64,000 nt of DNA, from positions 31,732,151 through 31,796,150 of the forward strand of contig CM060118.1 in the NCBI GenBank assembly GCA_030522415.1. Reading direction: 5' to 3'. Every line of letters begins with the position of its first letter. Positions within the stretch are counted from its first letter, which is position 1. Origin of the DNA: Channallabes apus (Eukaryota; Chordata; Actinopteri; Siluriformes; Clariidae). A program made the translations under genes and the position numbers. Below, piece by piece: positions 10,956-23,294 of the stretch. The notes beneath the pieces are model-generated. The model worked only from the letters and a program-made list of their open reading frames with translations, was not told where the DNA came from and did not search any database.

Positions 10956-11599
10956 ATTGTACATAATAATTATTAAGTGTGATAAAGATTGTGACCACAT
11001 TTTAAAAACACTAGCTTAAATAAAGTGCAATGAATTCCAGTTATGTGAGAAAAACATGCAATACTATCACAGCCCATGTGTTACATCCAACACCTGCACT
11101 TGTTGCTTATAAGTTTATTTCAGAACAATTCCCACAGACAAAGTAAATATTCATTACATCATCTACATACATATCTACCCGATTATTTACACACTTAATA
11201 AAACAAACGCAACAGTCTAATCCTAATGAAAGCCCTGCATGCATGCTTAAGTGGTTAATAAGGGGTGAATTATAGACTAATAAGAATAAAAGTAAGTGGT
11301 CCGCACCATGTTTTGACCTTAAACGAGTGCTTTGAGGCTCCGTGTTTTCAAAGGTAGATCTGCTAAGATATGCTACTCAGAAGCTGTGAAGTAAAAACCC
11401 ATTTCTAACAGTAAGTATACTTTAGCTGCCTTCGAGGCTTGAAGAAATATCAAATGAATCTCTCTTTGCCTTCTTGTGCATTTCCATAAATCCATAAATG
11501 TGCCTTAAACAAATCTATTGTTAAACCCAAGGCACTATTTAAATATAGTATCTCTTTTTTCCAACAGGATATATTTGATACTGTTAGTCAGCCTTAAAT
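10956..11599. other. no gene or repeat recognised
   Basis: AT-rich intronic sequence without notable structure. Confidence 0.5.
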
Positions 11600-11825
11600 G
11601 CAGCCCTGTGGCTTACACGGTCACCTCACACTTCCAGGGTTAGGGGGTCTGGACCTGTGTGCTTGGTTGATTGGTGTTTCCAAATTGCCCATAGTGTCTG
11701 ACTGGGTTTGTACAGTAAGTGTGTGTGAGAGTGTGCATGCTTGTGCCCTGCTAATGGTAGGAATTCCACCTGTGGTGTCCCCTGCCTTGTTCCCCAAGTT
11801 CTCTGTCCTGTGTGCCCATACACAT
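11600..11825 (+). mobile_element. Mermaid-like SINE, old diverged copy
   Basis: Retains order and key words of the family (TCACCTC..CTTCCAGGGTTAGGGGGTCTGG, CCAAATTGCCCATAGTG, GTGTGTGAGAGTGTG) at low identity; tail lost. Confidence 0.6.
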
Positions 11826-11896
11826 AATAACCGTTAAACAGTAAATTAAAAGATGGATGGTGGAAGTTGTGTGTAGGTATCTAAAGAGATATAAAA

Positions 11897-13172
11897 CAGT
11901 GCATTCCCGCGGCTCACCTGCGGGACCCGACAAGATTTTTTGAGGCGCGGGAATAAATTTACAAACAAACCGCTGTAGCTGTCGGAAACTGATGTAATTT
12001 GGACAGGAGCGGGTGGTCTAATAATTTTAGGGTTGTTCCGATTCCGATACTGGTATCGGAAATGCTACCGACACCACAAAAAAATCTGGCATCGGAATCG
12101 GCGAGTATTTGAGTCCACGTACCGATCCGATACCATTTTCCTAAACATAACCCATTTATGCCCGCTAGCTTTGCTAGCTTAGCTTACTTACACAGTGTCA
12201 CGGCGTGCGCCTGTGATGGGCGGGCGCCCAAATTGATATCGGTCCTCGCTCACTAGTTAGGCGGCCTCCCCCCCTTTAGGTATGTGAAGGAGCAGGGCCG
12301 CAGAATCAGGCAACGGCCCATGAGCTATCGCCGCTAATGATCCCGGCGCTATAAAACACAGCGGGGAGTGTAGCTCGGGGTCTGACTGGTGGGAAGCTGG
12401 ACTTTGGATTTTATGAGAGACAGTGGCACAAGAGCGGGGCGATGTGATGCGCCCAAGAGACTTTAAAAAGGGGGGCGCCTTTGATTTCCGCGAGAGGAGC
12501 GCGTGTACGAGCTGCGCGAGCTCCCGCGGCACCCTGCCGCCAACGCGGAAAAGACCGCATAGAGCCTTTAACCCTTTCCTTACATATATACATTGAGTAT
12601 ATATACATTGTACAGATACACACCCAGGTATCGGATCGGTACCCGGTATCGGCCAATGCCCTGAGCCCAAGTATCGGAATCGGTATCGGGAGGGGAAAAA
12701 TGGTATCGGAACATCTCTAAATAATATACCGTTCCCGACGTCCTTTCTGAACAGCATATCTGGCAGATGTAATTTTTGTTCACAACTACACCTTTCCTAA
12801 GCTACCATGTTGGCAAAAAATTTAATTTATATTTTGAATAAAAATAATAAATATGCTGCAATTTTGTACATTGTTTCCAAATTTTTTCTCCCTGCAACAC
12901 ATTTTCTGTATTAACCATTCTTGAATAGAAGAATAAAAATTTAATATATTGTTGTACAATCTACAGTTTTTTTGTTATCCCTCTTTTTCGGTTTAAATGT
13001 GAGATTCTGGAAACACATACAGTAGACCTTTAGCGGGAGCGGTCGGGAAGAAAATTATTCTAAGCGGGCAGTGGGTGAACAAAGAGTGATGTACAGTATA
13101 GCAGGAGCGCGCGGGTGCGGGATAAAACCTTGCGGGAGCGGGACTAAAAAAACTGTCCCGTGCAGACCTCTA
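11897..13172. mobile_element. hAT-like non-autonomous element with CG-rich ends
   Basis: Left end CAGTGCATTCCCGCGGCTCA, right end TGTCCCGTGCAGACCTCTA with repeated GCGGGAGCGGG words inside it, both typical of a fish hAT family. Divided by a second hAT element at 12028-12719. Ends are diverged, so limits are approximate. Confidence 0.5.
12028..12719. mobile_element. hAT non-autonomous element (GTTCCGAT family), copy 1
   Basis: Terminal repeats TAGGGTTGTTCCGATTCC and, reversed, TAGAGATGTTCCGATACC, with multiple GGTATCGG words near each end. Flanked by AATAATTT and AATAATAT, a 7/8 match for an 8-bp hAT target duplication. The GC-rich interior (12180-12560) is shared with copy 3 but contains no transposase. 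Confidence 0.9.
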
Positions 13173-13268
13173 CTTTACAGGATTTGATTCCGTTAGTATG
13201 CGCTCACGCGAGTGTGACTAGCGATGTTCCTTGCTAATTTTTCTGATAAAACAGTCTCTCCGTTAATG

Positions 13269-13955
13269 CAGTGGTTCCCAAACTGGGGGTCCCCAAGAGG
13301 GGTCGCGGAATAATTTCAAGGGGTCGCGAGAGGGATTAAATTTATTTATTTTTTGTGATTATAATACACACTTTTCAGTATTATAGTATGCTATAAATAA
13401 ATATTTTCTGATTTGTAAAGATATTACTGATTGAGTGTTTAAAAAAAAAATTGGCGACTCAAAGATATAACATCACTGTGCAGCGACTGGCTCACTAGTT
13501 ATTGCTACAGCGCACAACTGAACGTGAAAACCGCAACTGCCGAGATGGATACATTTGTTATTCGCAAGTCTAAAAATGGGGAAATTGTTTGCCCGAGTCA
13601 TCGGAACCATGTACATCGACCAAGCAAAAGAGCAAGACCCCGTCAGACCAAAGTAGGAAATGTCAGAACTATGAGGAAGAATTCATAAAGTGCAGTATCA
13701 GTATTCACTAAGTTGCGTTAGCAACCGAATACACGAGTTGTCCCGTGCAGCAGTGGATGTACTGCTTCAATTTGGATCTACACATTTGTGTGAGCAGTAT
13801 TTTTCCGCTGTTAAATATAGAAAAAATAAATACAGCTCACGTCATGATGTTGAAGATGATATGCGGGTAGTTGTATCCACCATCAGGCCACGAATGAAGC
13901 TTTTGTGCTGCCAAAAACAAGTACAGCCTTCCCATTGAAAGGTAAGCCGAAATTA
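13269..13955 (+). mobile_element. hAT element remnant (ZBED5/FAM200-like), internally deleted
   Basis: Left end CAGTGGTTCCCAAACTGGGG is a classic hAT terminus. After it come the start and end of the transposase only (see pseudogene). The right end is not clear; sequence after 13960 (TGTTACAAATTATTATGCAA) may be part of its 3' region. Confidence 0.7.
13543..13938 (+). pseudogene. hAT transposase pseudogene (N- and C-terminal pieces)
   Basis: The N-terminal piece begins MDTFVIRKSKNGEIV and runs into lysine/arginine-rich KRARPRQTK, as in BED-finger hAT proteins of the ZBED5/FAM200 type. The frame then jumps to the C-terminal dimerisation region: AVDVLLQFGSTHLCEQYFSA, then DDMRVVVSTIRPRMKLLC and KQVQPSH at the stop (13938). 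The BED finger body and the catalytic core are missing, so this is a deletion derivative. Confidence 0.75.
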
Positions 13956-14032
13956 TTTAGATGTATACACTGTGTTACAAATTATTATGCAAATTGGATG
14001 TAAGTGTCATAAACATTAAACTGTTGACCTAC

Positions 14033-14220
14033 AGGATGCTGGTGGAAATTGGACTACTGTTGGTTGAAGAAGGAGAGGAGAAAGAGATGTTCGTAAGGAG
14101 AGAGAAGAGGAAAGGCAAGAGTTTAGGAGTGACAAAAGGGACTTTGAATGTGATTGAACCAAGAGATTTGGTTGACTTGTTGCAGAGAACGAAGGTGGAT
14201 ATACTGTGTGTCCAGGAGAC
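14033..14220 (+). mobile_element. RTE-like LINE fragment, endonuclease start
   Basis: Reads GTLNVIEPRDLVDLLQRTKV then DILCVQET, the N-terminal strand of the apurinic endonuclease domain (QET motif) in RTE-like/CFDP2-like LINEs, the same type as the LINE at 45945-48105. Ends abruptly at a SINE. Confidence 0.65.
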
Positions 14221-14375
14221 ATTTACATCATTACATTTAGGCATTTGGCAGACGCTCTTATCCAGAGCGACTTACATTTTTATCTCATTACACATCTGAG
14301 CAGTTGAGGGTTAAGGGCCTTGCTCAAGGGCCCAACAGTGGCAACTTGGTGGTTGTGGGGTTTGAACCTGGGATG
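14221..14375 (-). mobile_element. HpaI-tailed SINE, 5'-truncated
   Basis: Reverse complement of the SINE at 4336: tail TACATTTAGGCATTTGGCAG first, then GAGCGACTTACATTTTTATC, the AAGGGCCTTGCTCAAGGGCC core and a B-box GGTTTGAACC; the A box is lost. Confidence 0.8.
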
Positions 14376-15314
14376 TTCAGATTCTGATGCTAATTTGTTG
14401 GTTCAGACTGCCAGCTCAAATCCGATTTTTGGCATATCCAGATGGAATCAGTTTGGAGTCATATTGCTATCATGTAGTCTGAACAGGAAAAAAAACTCCA
14501 CACTTAATCTGACCTGAACCACACGCAGAGGTCATTTAAAATCAGATTCAAGGTATGTCTCAGTCTGGATGCTCTACCCCCTTAAATCAGATTTCAAACT
14601 GACCTTTATGGCACTTAAAGCACAATGCGGTGATCACGTGGTATGGAATTGGAAGTGAACAGGAGCAGTTAGCTGTCTGCTCTTCATTGAAAACTCAATG
14701 TTTTCAAAATGGAAAATTCACGGCCCAGCTTTTTCTTATAATTAGCAGTAGTAGCAGTAATCGTGTCAAAAGCGGAAAAGGATCCTTCACAATCTATCAA
14801 AAGCATAGCAAGTTACCATTTTACAGAGCAGCTGGTATCAACCTGGTTTGGAAATGTAGAACAATAGTATTATATCTGTAGAAGATACCAGCACAGGTAG
14901 AGGGATACAGTATATGAGGGTGCATGTGAGCCTAATGCATCGTTACAAAGGCAACCAATACAGACAGATCAGCAAGGGGTTGGGCAGGCAGTCTAAAGAG
15001 AACCAAATCCGGTACGATCATTATCAAAGAACAAAGTGCACAGTCAGTCCTAAAGATCAGAATTATGAAACAAATCGGATTTGCCTGCGTTCCGAACGAG
15101 GCCTAAGATGATCATGTGCTTATTATAAATACTAATAAGCATTGAAGGTGGATTTGGGATTGAAGGAAACAATGTATTTAGGTCTGTGCAGAAGAAGAAG
15201 AGTTCGACTCTTGTGCTGTCATTTCTGTTTTTACTGTCCTTCATGTCTTATAACCCAATTCTACAGACAGCTCCATGCACACATACAGGTCACCTTCATG
15301 TCTGCCTTTGACTC
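14376..15314. other. no gene seen
   Basis: Only short frames; no repeat recognised. Confidence 0.5.
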
Positions 15315-15320
15315 TGTCCG

Positions 15321-15359
15321 CTAGAAAGACAGAGACAGAGAGAGAGAAAAAGAGAGAGC

Positions 15360-15391
<32 letters not shown>
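15321..15391. repeat. (GA)n/(GT)n compound microsatellite
   Basis: Imperfect GA units to 15360 followed by about 15 GT units. Confidence 0.95.
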
Positions 15392-15392
<1 letters not shown>

Positions 15393-16327
15393 TGGGCTGT
15401 CTTCAACTACTGCTCCATCCTGACTTGTTGACTGACTGTGACAGCTATTAGGTGCCATATCTCTGGAAATGGACATACTGTCCATTACTGACCTCTTGTC
15501 CTTATTCTGTCCCACATCTTAACCAGTGAAAAGAAGAGACCGACGGTAGCCAGTCTTAACCAATAAATAACACCAAATAAATTACAGGAATTAGTCATCT
15601 GTAAGTACACAGGTGAACAGAAGTCCTATTACAGTACATGACATATCTTTAACTGACATGGGCCAGTGGTTGATTATTTTATGTGCCAATCCAAGAAGCA
15701 TCCAGCATCTAAAATCCTCCACATTTGAAATAAACAGACTTCGGTCACTAAAGCTGCTGTTTATTCTGGTTTTTAATCCTCATAATCTGCAGAAGAAGAA
15801 CGAACCTGCTGAGAGAAGGCAACTCTCCTGCATACGCCACCTCGCTGAACAAATAAAGGACCAATTAGTTCTGCTCTGTTTACTTTGTTTTAAGATGTTT
15901 ACTTCAATTAAAAGTGTTAACTGCTAGGTCATGTATTGTACTGATGCTAGACAAAGAATACAATCGAATAGTGGGCAATTTGGGCTCGTTCCTAGTCTGT
16001 TCATTTTTTAATCTGATAGCCGGAGGGCAATTGTGAACCTGTGCTCAGGGTGATGTGTCGTGGTGTTTGTTTGGTCTCTAGGAGGGCAGAATGAAAATGC
16101 GCCATTAGTACGGTATATGTCGCCTTGATTTTATATATATATATTATCTACACCCATGGCTCATTAAGTGAACAGATGTATTCGCTCTATCAACAGGAGA
16201 TTTCGAGACATCTGAGAGAGCGTAGCGGTTATTATTGTATTATTAAGGTGAAGATCACCATTACTGTCTATCTGTGTTAGTATTTCTAATATCGTTATTT
16301 TGGTTACAGGCTCAGAGGGGGTTTAAA
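15392..16327. other. no gene seen
   Basis: AT-rich intronic sequence; a short TA run at 16131-16145. Confidence 0.5.
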
Positions 16328-16535
16328 GTCAAATCTGGACTTCTGAAAGAATAAAAACTACCTTTATTTCTCTATAGAATCCCCCCCTGCACTAATAAAC
16401 GTATGCCAGTGTTTCACTAGTGCTTGGACAACATCAAGAGAAAAGGTTCTCTCAGTACTGTATGCCTGAGCCATGATCAGACTGCCTGCATCACGTCTGA
16501 AACGCTGGCCTTCCAGGAATTCCTTTAATGGCCTA
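16328..16535 (-). mobile_element. mariner-like element, C-terminal end fragment
   Basis: On the minus strand an unbroken 60-codon stretch reads PLKEFLEGQRFRRDAGSL, then VVQALVKHWHTFISAGGDSIEK and a stop, matching the mariner C-terminus (LKxFLxGxxF, W..CI..GGDYVEK type). It ends in the terminal repeat AAGTCCAGATTTGAC at 16328. The 5' part is absent. Confidence 0.7.
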
Positions 16536-16571
16536 AACAAATATTAATGAATTATTAATTGACCCAATAAC

Positions 16572-16797
16572 TAGGGTTGTTCCAATTCCGATACTAGTAT
16601 CGGAAAAGCTGCCGATACCACAAAAAATCTGGCATCGGTATCATAAAAAAAATTCTGTCAATTAATACAGGGCTAGTAGTATCTACAGCTGTTTATACAG
16701 ATACACACCCAGGTATCGGATCAGTACTCGGTATCGGCTGATACCCTGAGCCCAAGTATCGGAATCGGGAGGGAAAAATGGTATCGGAACATCTCTA
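16572..16797. mobile_element. hAT non-autonomous element (GTTCCGAT family), copy 2
   Basis: 226-bp deletion derivative with the same termini as copies 1 and 3. Perfect 8-bp target duplication CCAATAAC at 16564-16571 and 16798-16805. Confidence 0.95.
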
Positions 16798-17737
16798 CCA
16801 ATAACACACAGCTGAGTTCCTGTAATGTACAAATGGTGTTAGTGAATGATTTGATGTGTACAGTTCTTACACTGTACACAATGTGCGTCTCTTCATCAAG
16901 TTGGTCAAAGAAGAGGTGTTCCACTCCCTGAATGTTCACGGGGGAGGAACCTTGGCCAGGATCGCCATTGACGGACTTGGACCATGGTGCACCATTCAGA
17001 TGTTTTACTGTGGCTGAGAGTCTCATCACTGTACTGTGCTTGAAGTCTTGAAGTCTTGTAAATCGCTTTTACGTCTTCATTCATGAGAAATTTGAATCAC
17101 AATTTCCAGTTTGTCTTGAGCACCCCTTTTAAAGCTCAACACTCTAAGAAAGTACGTAAAAATGTGTTACAGTGGGAGCCACGTCAAACAGCCGCCTGGA
17201 GCATGACTGCTCCGTGGCAGTTCCATGAAGGCTTCGTGCATGGAATGTGATCCCCCGCGATGACGCAGTTAACGATGCCCCGCCCCATAAACGCCCCCAT
17301 GCGCTTTCTAAAAAGATGGTTGCAATGCCGTATAATTCCGCCAGATGGAGCATTGACTGGCACAGTTAACTGCAGTGTCCAGGAAACCCAATACCGTATC
17401 TTTAATATACAGACAGTTCTTGTATTGTCAACATAGTTTCATAAATAGATGAAAAAACAACAACAACAAACCGATTAATAAAACAGATTTGTTAAATCAC
17501 TCAATACATAACCCATGATGATTATGCTATTTATTATTTAATAATGAATTAATAAAATTAGTTAGTGAAATATTTTTAAGACATCCTGAAATGATCCTTA
17601 AAGACACGGTAACGGCTGTAATTTGTCTATACCGATCATTGTAGGTACGGAATAAAAACGCAGGCTATGTACAGTATTTTATATTACTGTGTATTTTACC
17701 CCGTTCCATTTAATATACTGATAGATAATATTTTGCT

Positions 17738-18290
<553 letters not shown>

Positions 18291-18306
18291 GACCAACTTC
18301 CGTGTG

Positions 18307-18452
18307 GCTCCCGTGGCGCATTCGGTTAGCGCGTGACACTTATAAAGCGGTCCAGGTGAAGCAGTGCCGAGTTCGAGCCTCACCTAAAGCACCCAAAGCA
18401 TTTTACTGCATATCGCGCTGTGTATGTGACAAATCAAATTTGAATTTGAAAG
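18307..18452 (+). repeat. tRNA-Ile(UAU)-like sequence fused to a LINE 3' tail
   Basis: 18307-18391 resembles vertebrate intron-containing tRNA-Ile(UAU): acceptor start GCTCCCG, D arm GCGCATTCGGTTAGCGC, anticodon region CTTATAA, an about 19-nt insert at the intron site, then TGCCGAG and T arm GTTCGAGCCTCACC. Eight bases before the T loop are missing and the 3' acceptor strand is mutated, so it is not functional. It runs straight into AAAGCATTTTACTGCATAT and a TTTGAATTTGAA end, the 3' tail of the Rex1-like LINE at 45880-45944. Best explained as a SINE-like retrosequence. Confidence 0.65.
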
Positions 18453-18950
18453 TAAAGCTTAAAATGTAACTTCTGCTTTGGTTTGTTTTCGTTATATTTT
18501 TGATGTTTTCGCTGAAAGTCAAATTGGCATAACAAATTGATTAATGGCGCATAATATCTGGAACAAATATCTGTCCATACGGATCAGTGTGTCTTTAGTC
18601 ATTTAACCAGCATAATGTCCCACATTAAAGATCTGATGGGGCATCAATCACTTATCACAACGGTGTATAGATGCAGCAGCAGAGACAGATTTAATCCCCA
18701 TAAACATTCACACTTGAAAACAAAACTAACAGAAGTAAACAGTTCTAGAGTGTTAGTGCCTGTTATCACAGGACAGGAATCACCTACAGGATACTACTGT
18801 ATTTTACTGCTCATATTTTTTACCCTAGTTTCATTTGGTTTTATGCGATTTCATGTATTATTTGTGTGTGTCTGTGTGTGCACAGTGTGTGTGTGTGTGT
18901 GTGTGTGTGAGTGCGAGAGATAGCGTGAGAGCGCGTGCGCGAGAGAGGGC
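18449..18950 (+). repeat. tandem duplication, unit 2
   Basis: Partner of 17738-18290. Its GT array is shorter and broken (18865-18908). The tRNA-Ile/LINE chimera lies exactly between the units and is not duplicated. Confidence 0.85.
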
Positions 18951-19487
18951 TTACATGCTGATTTATCCAAGGTTACTAAAACCTGGCTTACTACCTATAA
19001 AAAATAGTTCAATTTAACTCATGGGTCTCAATCACAGATGACACGACAAATTATATACTCTGAAACGTTCATTTGAACATTTAAAAATATATACAAAAAC
19101 ACGAATACTAATGTTATCATGGTGTAAATTATTAACATTAGGTTAGGTCCTGCCCTTAATTAATTCATATTATAATTACTTTTACATAGTATAGTTACTG
19201 GACTGACATGACCAAAAACTAGCTATTTCATTTAGCCTTTCTAAAATCAACCCATATATCATTTATAATCAGAAAACATAAAACATATTATGATCTGTTC
19301 AATAGCCCATCTGTTTTAATTTAGTTTGTATTTTTTATTATTCATAAGACAACCTTTCAGTTTTGTAAATATTTTAGTTATAGTGTGTTAAGTCTTACTT
19401 TAGGTTAAACGTTTTTGAGAATTTTACCATCCAGCTTAGATAAATGTTATGTCATTGATTGATAAAATCTGGATTAAGGATATTTTA

Positions 19488-19492
19488 TTATA

Positions 19493-19540
<48 letters not shown>
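19488..19540. repeat. (TA)n followed by poly-T
   Basis: About 18 TA units and 18 T. The next sequence, CCCCTGAGGGATTGCCACCT with GTGGTCAGGGGGTTTG, resembles the 5' leader of a fish retroposon but I cannot assign it. Confidence 0.8.
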
Positions 19541-19599
19541 AGTTTCCCCCTGAGGGATTGCCACCTTATTGTGGTCAGGGGGTTTGCGTGCCTCAACAC

Positions 19600-20699
19600 A
19601 ATTCAGCAAATACAATACTGTTACTATACAGTAAGGCCAGGTAAAAACAGTGCTCGAACATGATGCCCCCCTCCCCCCACCCCGTGTTGTCTGGTCTAGA
19701 ACGGCGCTGCCTCTGACCGTCTTTTGTCTTGTAAATGAGTATTCTCACTCACCTTCCAATCCCCCCAGCGCACACACTCTGTTTGTACTGTAAACTGTAC
19801 TGTAACTGTGTTTGCTAGGGCACTTGGTTATACACAGTACTTTAATGTATGGAACACTTACTTAACTTACTGGTTTGGTTTAAATATCGCTTATTACCTT
19901 ATTCAGCAAAATAAATTCATTATTAACGTATTGAAGTATTTTAGTTAAGGACAAAAACTGTGCTTGTGTTTAGAACTGCTGAACAGCCGAAAACACACAC
20001 ACACCCATCCCCCCGCCAAAAACACACACACACACAGAGCAATTAACACCATGTCATACTCAGGAGTGGAAGGTGAGAAACCTCAATGGAGAATACCAAG
20101 TTTGTCGTTGCTCTTTTGGAGTTCTTAAAACCCAAAACATTTATTTATACTGAGAAAAAATTATTATGGGTCACAATCACAAACACATATAATCAAGTGT
20201 TTAACTGGTTTCATTTGTTTCTATGATCAATAATTATTATTATTATTATTTTCAGCCCAACTCTTTGACTATTTAAAACAAAGTTGTGTCCCATTTTTTG
20301 CCCATTGAAGTTGTTGGTTCAACTAAACAATTTTTAAATACCCAAACAATCCCCCAAAATTAAAACACGCAAAACATGACTTTAACAATTCAATTTATTC
20401 TTCCAAAACTAGTCAAAGTTAAAACAGTAATTTATATAAAACAGATGAATACATGTTGTCTTTTTGCTTAAAGTTCATTAAACTACCCGGATACACCAGC
20501 TGCTTATAAGTCTCTATCTATAGTCCTTTTACATTAAAATATTAATTTTTCAAATATCAAAACTATTAAACATGGAACAGTTGAAGTCTTTGTTTCCCCC
20601 AAAGTACTGTATCAGACATTTTGCAGTTCTATGTTCAGAATATACAGTAGACCAGATCAAACATCATTCTAAAGCTGTCGGACTGTGACGTCATCCCTC
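19600..20699. other. no gene seen
   Basis: AT-rich; short CA runs near 19995 and 20024. A CRE palindrome TGACGTCA lies at 20686-20693. Confidence 0.45.
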
Positions 20700-20798
20700 C
20701 TACAGCTCCCTCAACAGCTTGTTCAGGCTCCTCCAGTCCTGTAGCTCCAAAAGTCCAGGCGTCAGCCGTCTGACCCCCCAATCCTCCACAGCGGAGCT
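20700..20798 (-). other. possible terminal exon of an unknown nested transcript
   Basis: Minus-strand acceptor TTGTCTTTAAGCAG is followed by 32 open codons and TAG, ending with LELQDWRSLNKLLREL. The codons look protein-like (leucine-rich amphipathic), but no ATG is present and I do not recognise the protein. A donor that could pair with it lies at 21925. Joining the two exons in this frame gives no upstream ATG, so either the transcript has another exon or it is non-coding. Confidence 0.3.
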
Positions 20799-20954
20799 CT
20801 GCTTAAAGACAACAGGAGAATTTAGTCAAAACAAAGATAAATAAACTTTACAGAACATATAGTTCTAATAAAAATAATATATATTAATAAACCTATTTAC
20901 CACAGAGTGTGTAAAACACTGCTTTGGGGATTCTGTAATGTAAATAATCTGCCT

Positions 20955-21205
20955 GTGCTAATGTTAACCAGTGAACAGTGTTAGTGTTAACCAGTGAACA
21001 GTGTTAGTGTTAACCAGTGAACAGTGTTAGTGTTAACCAGTGAACAGTGCTAGTGTTAACCAGTGAACAGTGCTAGTGTTAACCAGTGAACAGTGTTAGT
21101 GTTAACCAGTGAACAGTGTTAGTGTTAACCAGTGAACAGTGTTAGTGTTAACCAGTGAACAGTGTTAGTGTTAACCAGTGAACAGTGTTAGTGTTAACCA
21201 GTGAC
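20955..21205. repeat. 23-bp minisatellite, ~10.6 copies
   Basis: Unit GTTAACCAGTGAACAGTGTT AGT (23 bp) with only scattered T/C changes (GTGTTA vs GTGCTA), so recently homogenised. Confidence 0.97.
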
Positions 21206-21340
21206 TGTCTGTATTATCGTCTGCATTAAATTAACCGGGAATTTACTTAATGCGCTTCTCATACAAATAAGTTAAGCGATATAACACTCGTATATGAGCA
21301 TTAGTTCATCTCTGAAGCCAAACTATAATTTACTGAAGCC

Positions 21341-21376
<36 letters not shown>

Positions 21377-21925
21377 CCCCCCTCCTCCTCCTCCTCCTCC
21401 TTAACTGATAAACACTTCAGTGTTGTTATTCAGCTCGTTAACTAAGCGCTCGCGCTACCGCGGAAAGTGTATAAAATATAAACCGGGTTATGAGCGTTAC
21501 TAGCTCCTGTACAGCTCCCCTCAGTCTGTGTCCCTCATCAACTGCATCACATTATATTACAGTCACAGAAATAACCTGCAGATTAACTCTTAACCAGAGA
21601 ATAAATAAGCGCTGAATTTATCCAGACAACACTCGGTGAGATTCTCTCAGTATTTACAGAGAACACAAACACTCTTCATCGGGTAGTGCAGCTCTTGTAA
21701 TAGGGACATTAATAGTATTGTCGAAGCTTGAGCATGTTTTTGAGTTAAAGTGGAGTGGAGTAATATTAACTCCAGACTTGGTAAACAGATCATTAAGTTC
21801 TCTAAAGTCACATCTGACCGCTGCTGCTGCTGCCAGTGATATTTAAAACGGCCAATAAAAAAACTAAACTGGGAAATAAACTTTAAACTACCCAAACACA
21901 TTTTATAAAATAAAACATCACTTAC

Positions 21926-22000
21926 CACGAATAGTCCGTTAAGCCGCCATCTTCATCTCTGTAGTTTGGCAGCGTCAGTTCGGCGGGGGTGGAGGCGGGT
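21926..22000 (-). promoter_or_regulatory. possible first exon/promoter with YY1-type motif
   Basis: Minus strand AAGATGGCGGC (21953-21943) fits the YY1 motif found at TATA-less starts, and 17 bp on is a strong donor GTG|GTAAGT. The ATG in the motif opens only a five-codon frame. It lies just inside the right end of the candidate 5.1-kb element. Confidence 0.35.
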
Positions 22001-22252
22001 TGTTAAAATCACGTGATTGCAACTCAGCGCAGCTGGCTTGTTTTAATGTGTTCTTGAGAACGAAGCGCCATCTAGTGGTGGCACCAGGTAAATGAATAAA
22101 TAGGGCTTGAATGGGCGTGTTTACTGTGAAATCTTGACACGCCTTTCGGCCAGAAAGGGGAGGGGGGATTACGGCGTGCAAAGGCCATTCACACGCCATT
22201 CACACTTCAGCCACACTGTCGCGGCTATTTGGTGTGGCTCCCACTGTATATA

Positions 22253-22788
22253 CAGTGGTGTCAAAAGTATTCACATAGTATAGATACAGTACCAGGGTTT
22301 AAAAAGACTTCTTAAGTTGAAGTATCAACTCAAGCTTTTTACTCAAGTAAAAGTGTAAAAGTACTGGTTTCAAAACTACTTAAAGGATAAAAGTAAAAGT
22401 AACGTGAGGGGGAAAAAGCATTAAGGATAAAAGCTTAGGCTGTGCCATGGGCCTGTATACTACTGTACACGAACACCTCATAAACTACTGTACACTAACA
22501 CCTCATTAAAAAAATTAAAATGTGTGCTTTTTTTGTTGTATTTTTTAACGGCCATAGTGATTTGGGATACTGTATATGGCAATTGAAAAAGAATGCATTT
22601 TAGTACAATGCAAACACATTAAAGAACCATATGTATGTGTACTACTGAGCATCAACATGTTTTATGGAGAAGAAGATATAACTAGTTGCCTATAAGTATT
22701 TTAATGGTGCAAAAAGTCAAACTTCAGAGGCATGACATCAGTAACCTTTACTGGAATGTAAATGTACATCCAAGCTTAGCTGCAGGAA

Positions 22789-22849
<61 letters not shown>

Positions 22850-23294
22850 TTGGTTGTGACATTTCGCTCAAATCTTGAGTCTCTATCATGGACATCTTCG
22901 TCTACTTATCACAACCGAAAATGCTAATTTATTCAAACGTCCTTGCTGGAGTGTGTGACGTAACGTCATGTGCAGGTGCGATGGATCGTGTACCAACCAA
23001 TAGGGTGTCGGAATGGTATGTTTATACTTCTCATCCAACCACAAGCAAATTCGCTCCATCCGGATGGCGCGGTTTATCCAGATGTTTATTTTTTTTGTTT
23101 GTTTTTTGAATGACAAGCTGAAATAAAATAGGAGTAACGAGGCTATTTTTAAAATGTCTATTACAGATAATTGCATGAAAATGTAAGGAGTAGAAGTAAA
23201 AAGTCGGCTGAAAAATAAAGTAAAGTATAGATACCCAAAATTTCTACTTAAGTAAGGTAACGAAGTATTTGTACTTCATTACTTGACACCTCTG
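22253..23294. mobile_element. hAT-like non-autonomous element
   Basis: Ends CAGTGGTGTCAAAAGTATTC (left) and, reversed right, CAGAGGTGTCAAGTAATGAA; subterminal ACTCAAGTAAAAGTGTAAAA and TTCTACTTAAGTAAGGTAAC are characteristic of a widespread fish hAT family. Flanks TGTATATA and GTTATATA agree at 6 of 8. Interior holds a (TA)n array at 22792-22848 and no transposase. Confidence 0.8.

Noticed and set aside
18307..18391. Functional tRNA-Ile gene
   Set aside because: Eight bases before the T loop are missing and the acceptor stem is mismatched; it is fused to a LINE tail.
20700..20798. Parkin exon 3
   Set aside because: The 32 codons bear no resemblance to the parkin segment following residue 57 and end in a stop.
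20955..21205. Regular 23-bp repeats that might suggest a CRISPR array
   Set aside because: Units are directly adjacent with no variable spacers, in a vertebrate intron; it is a minisatellite.
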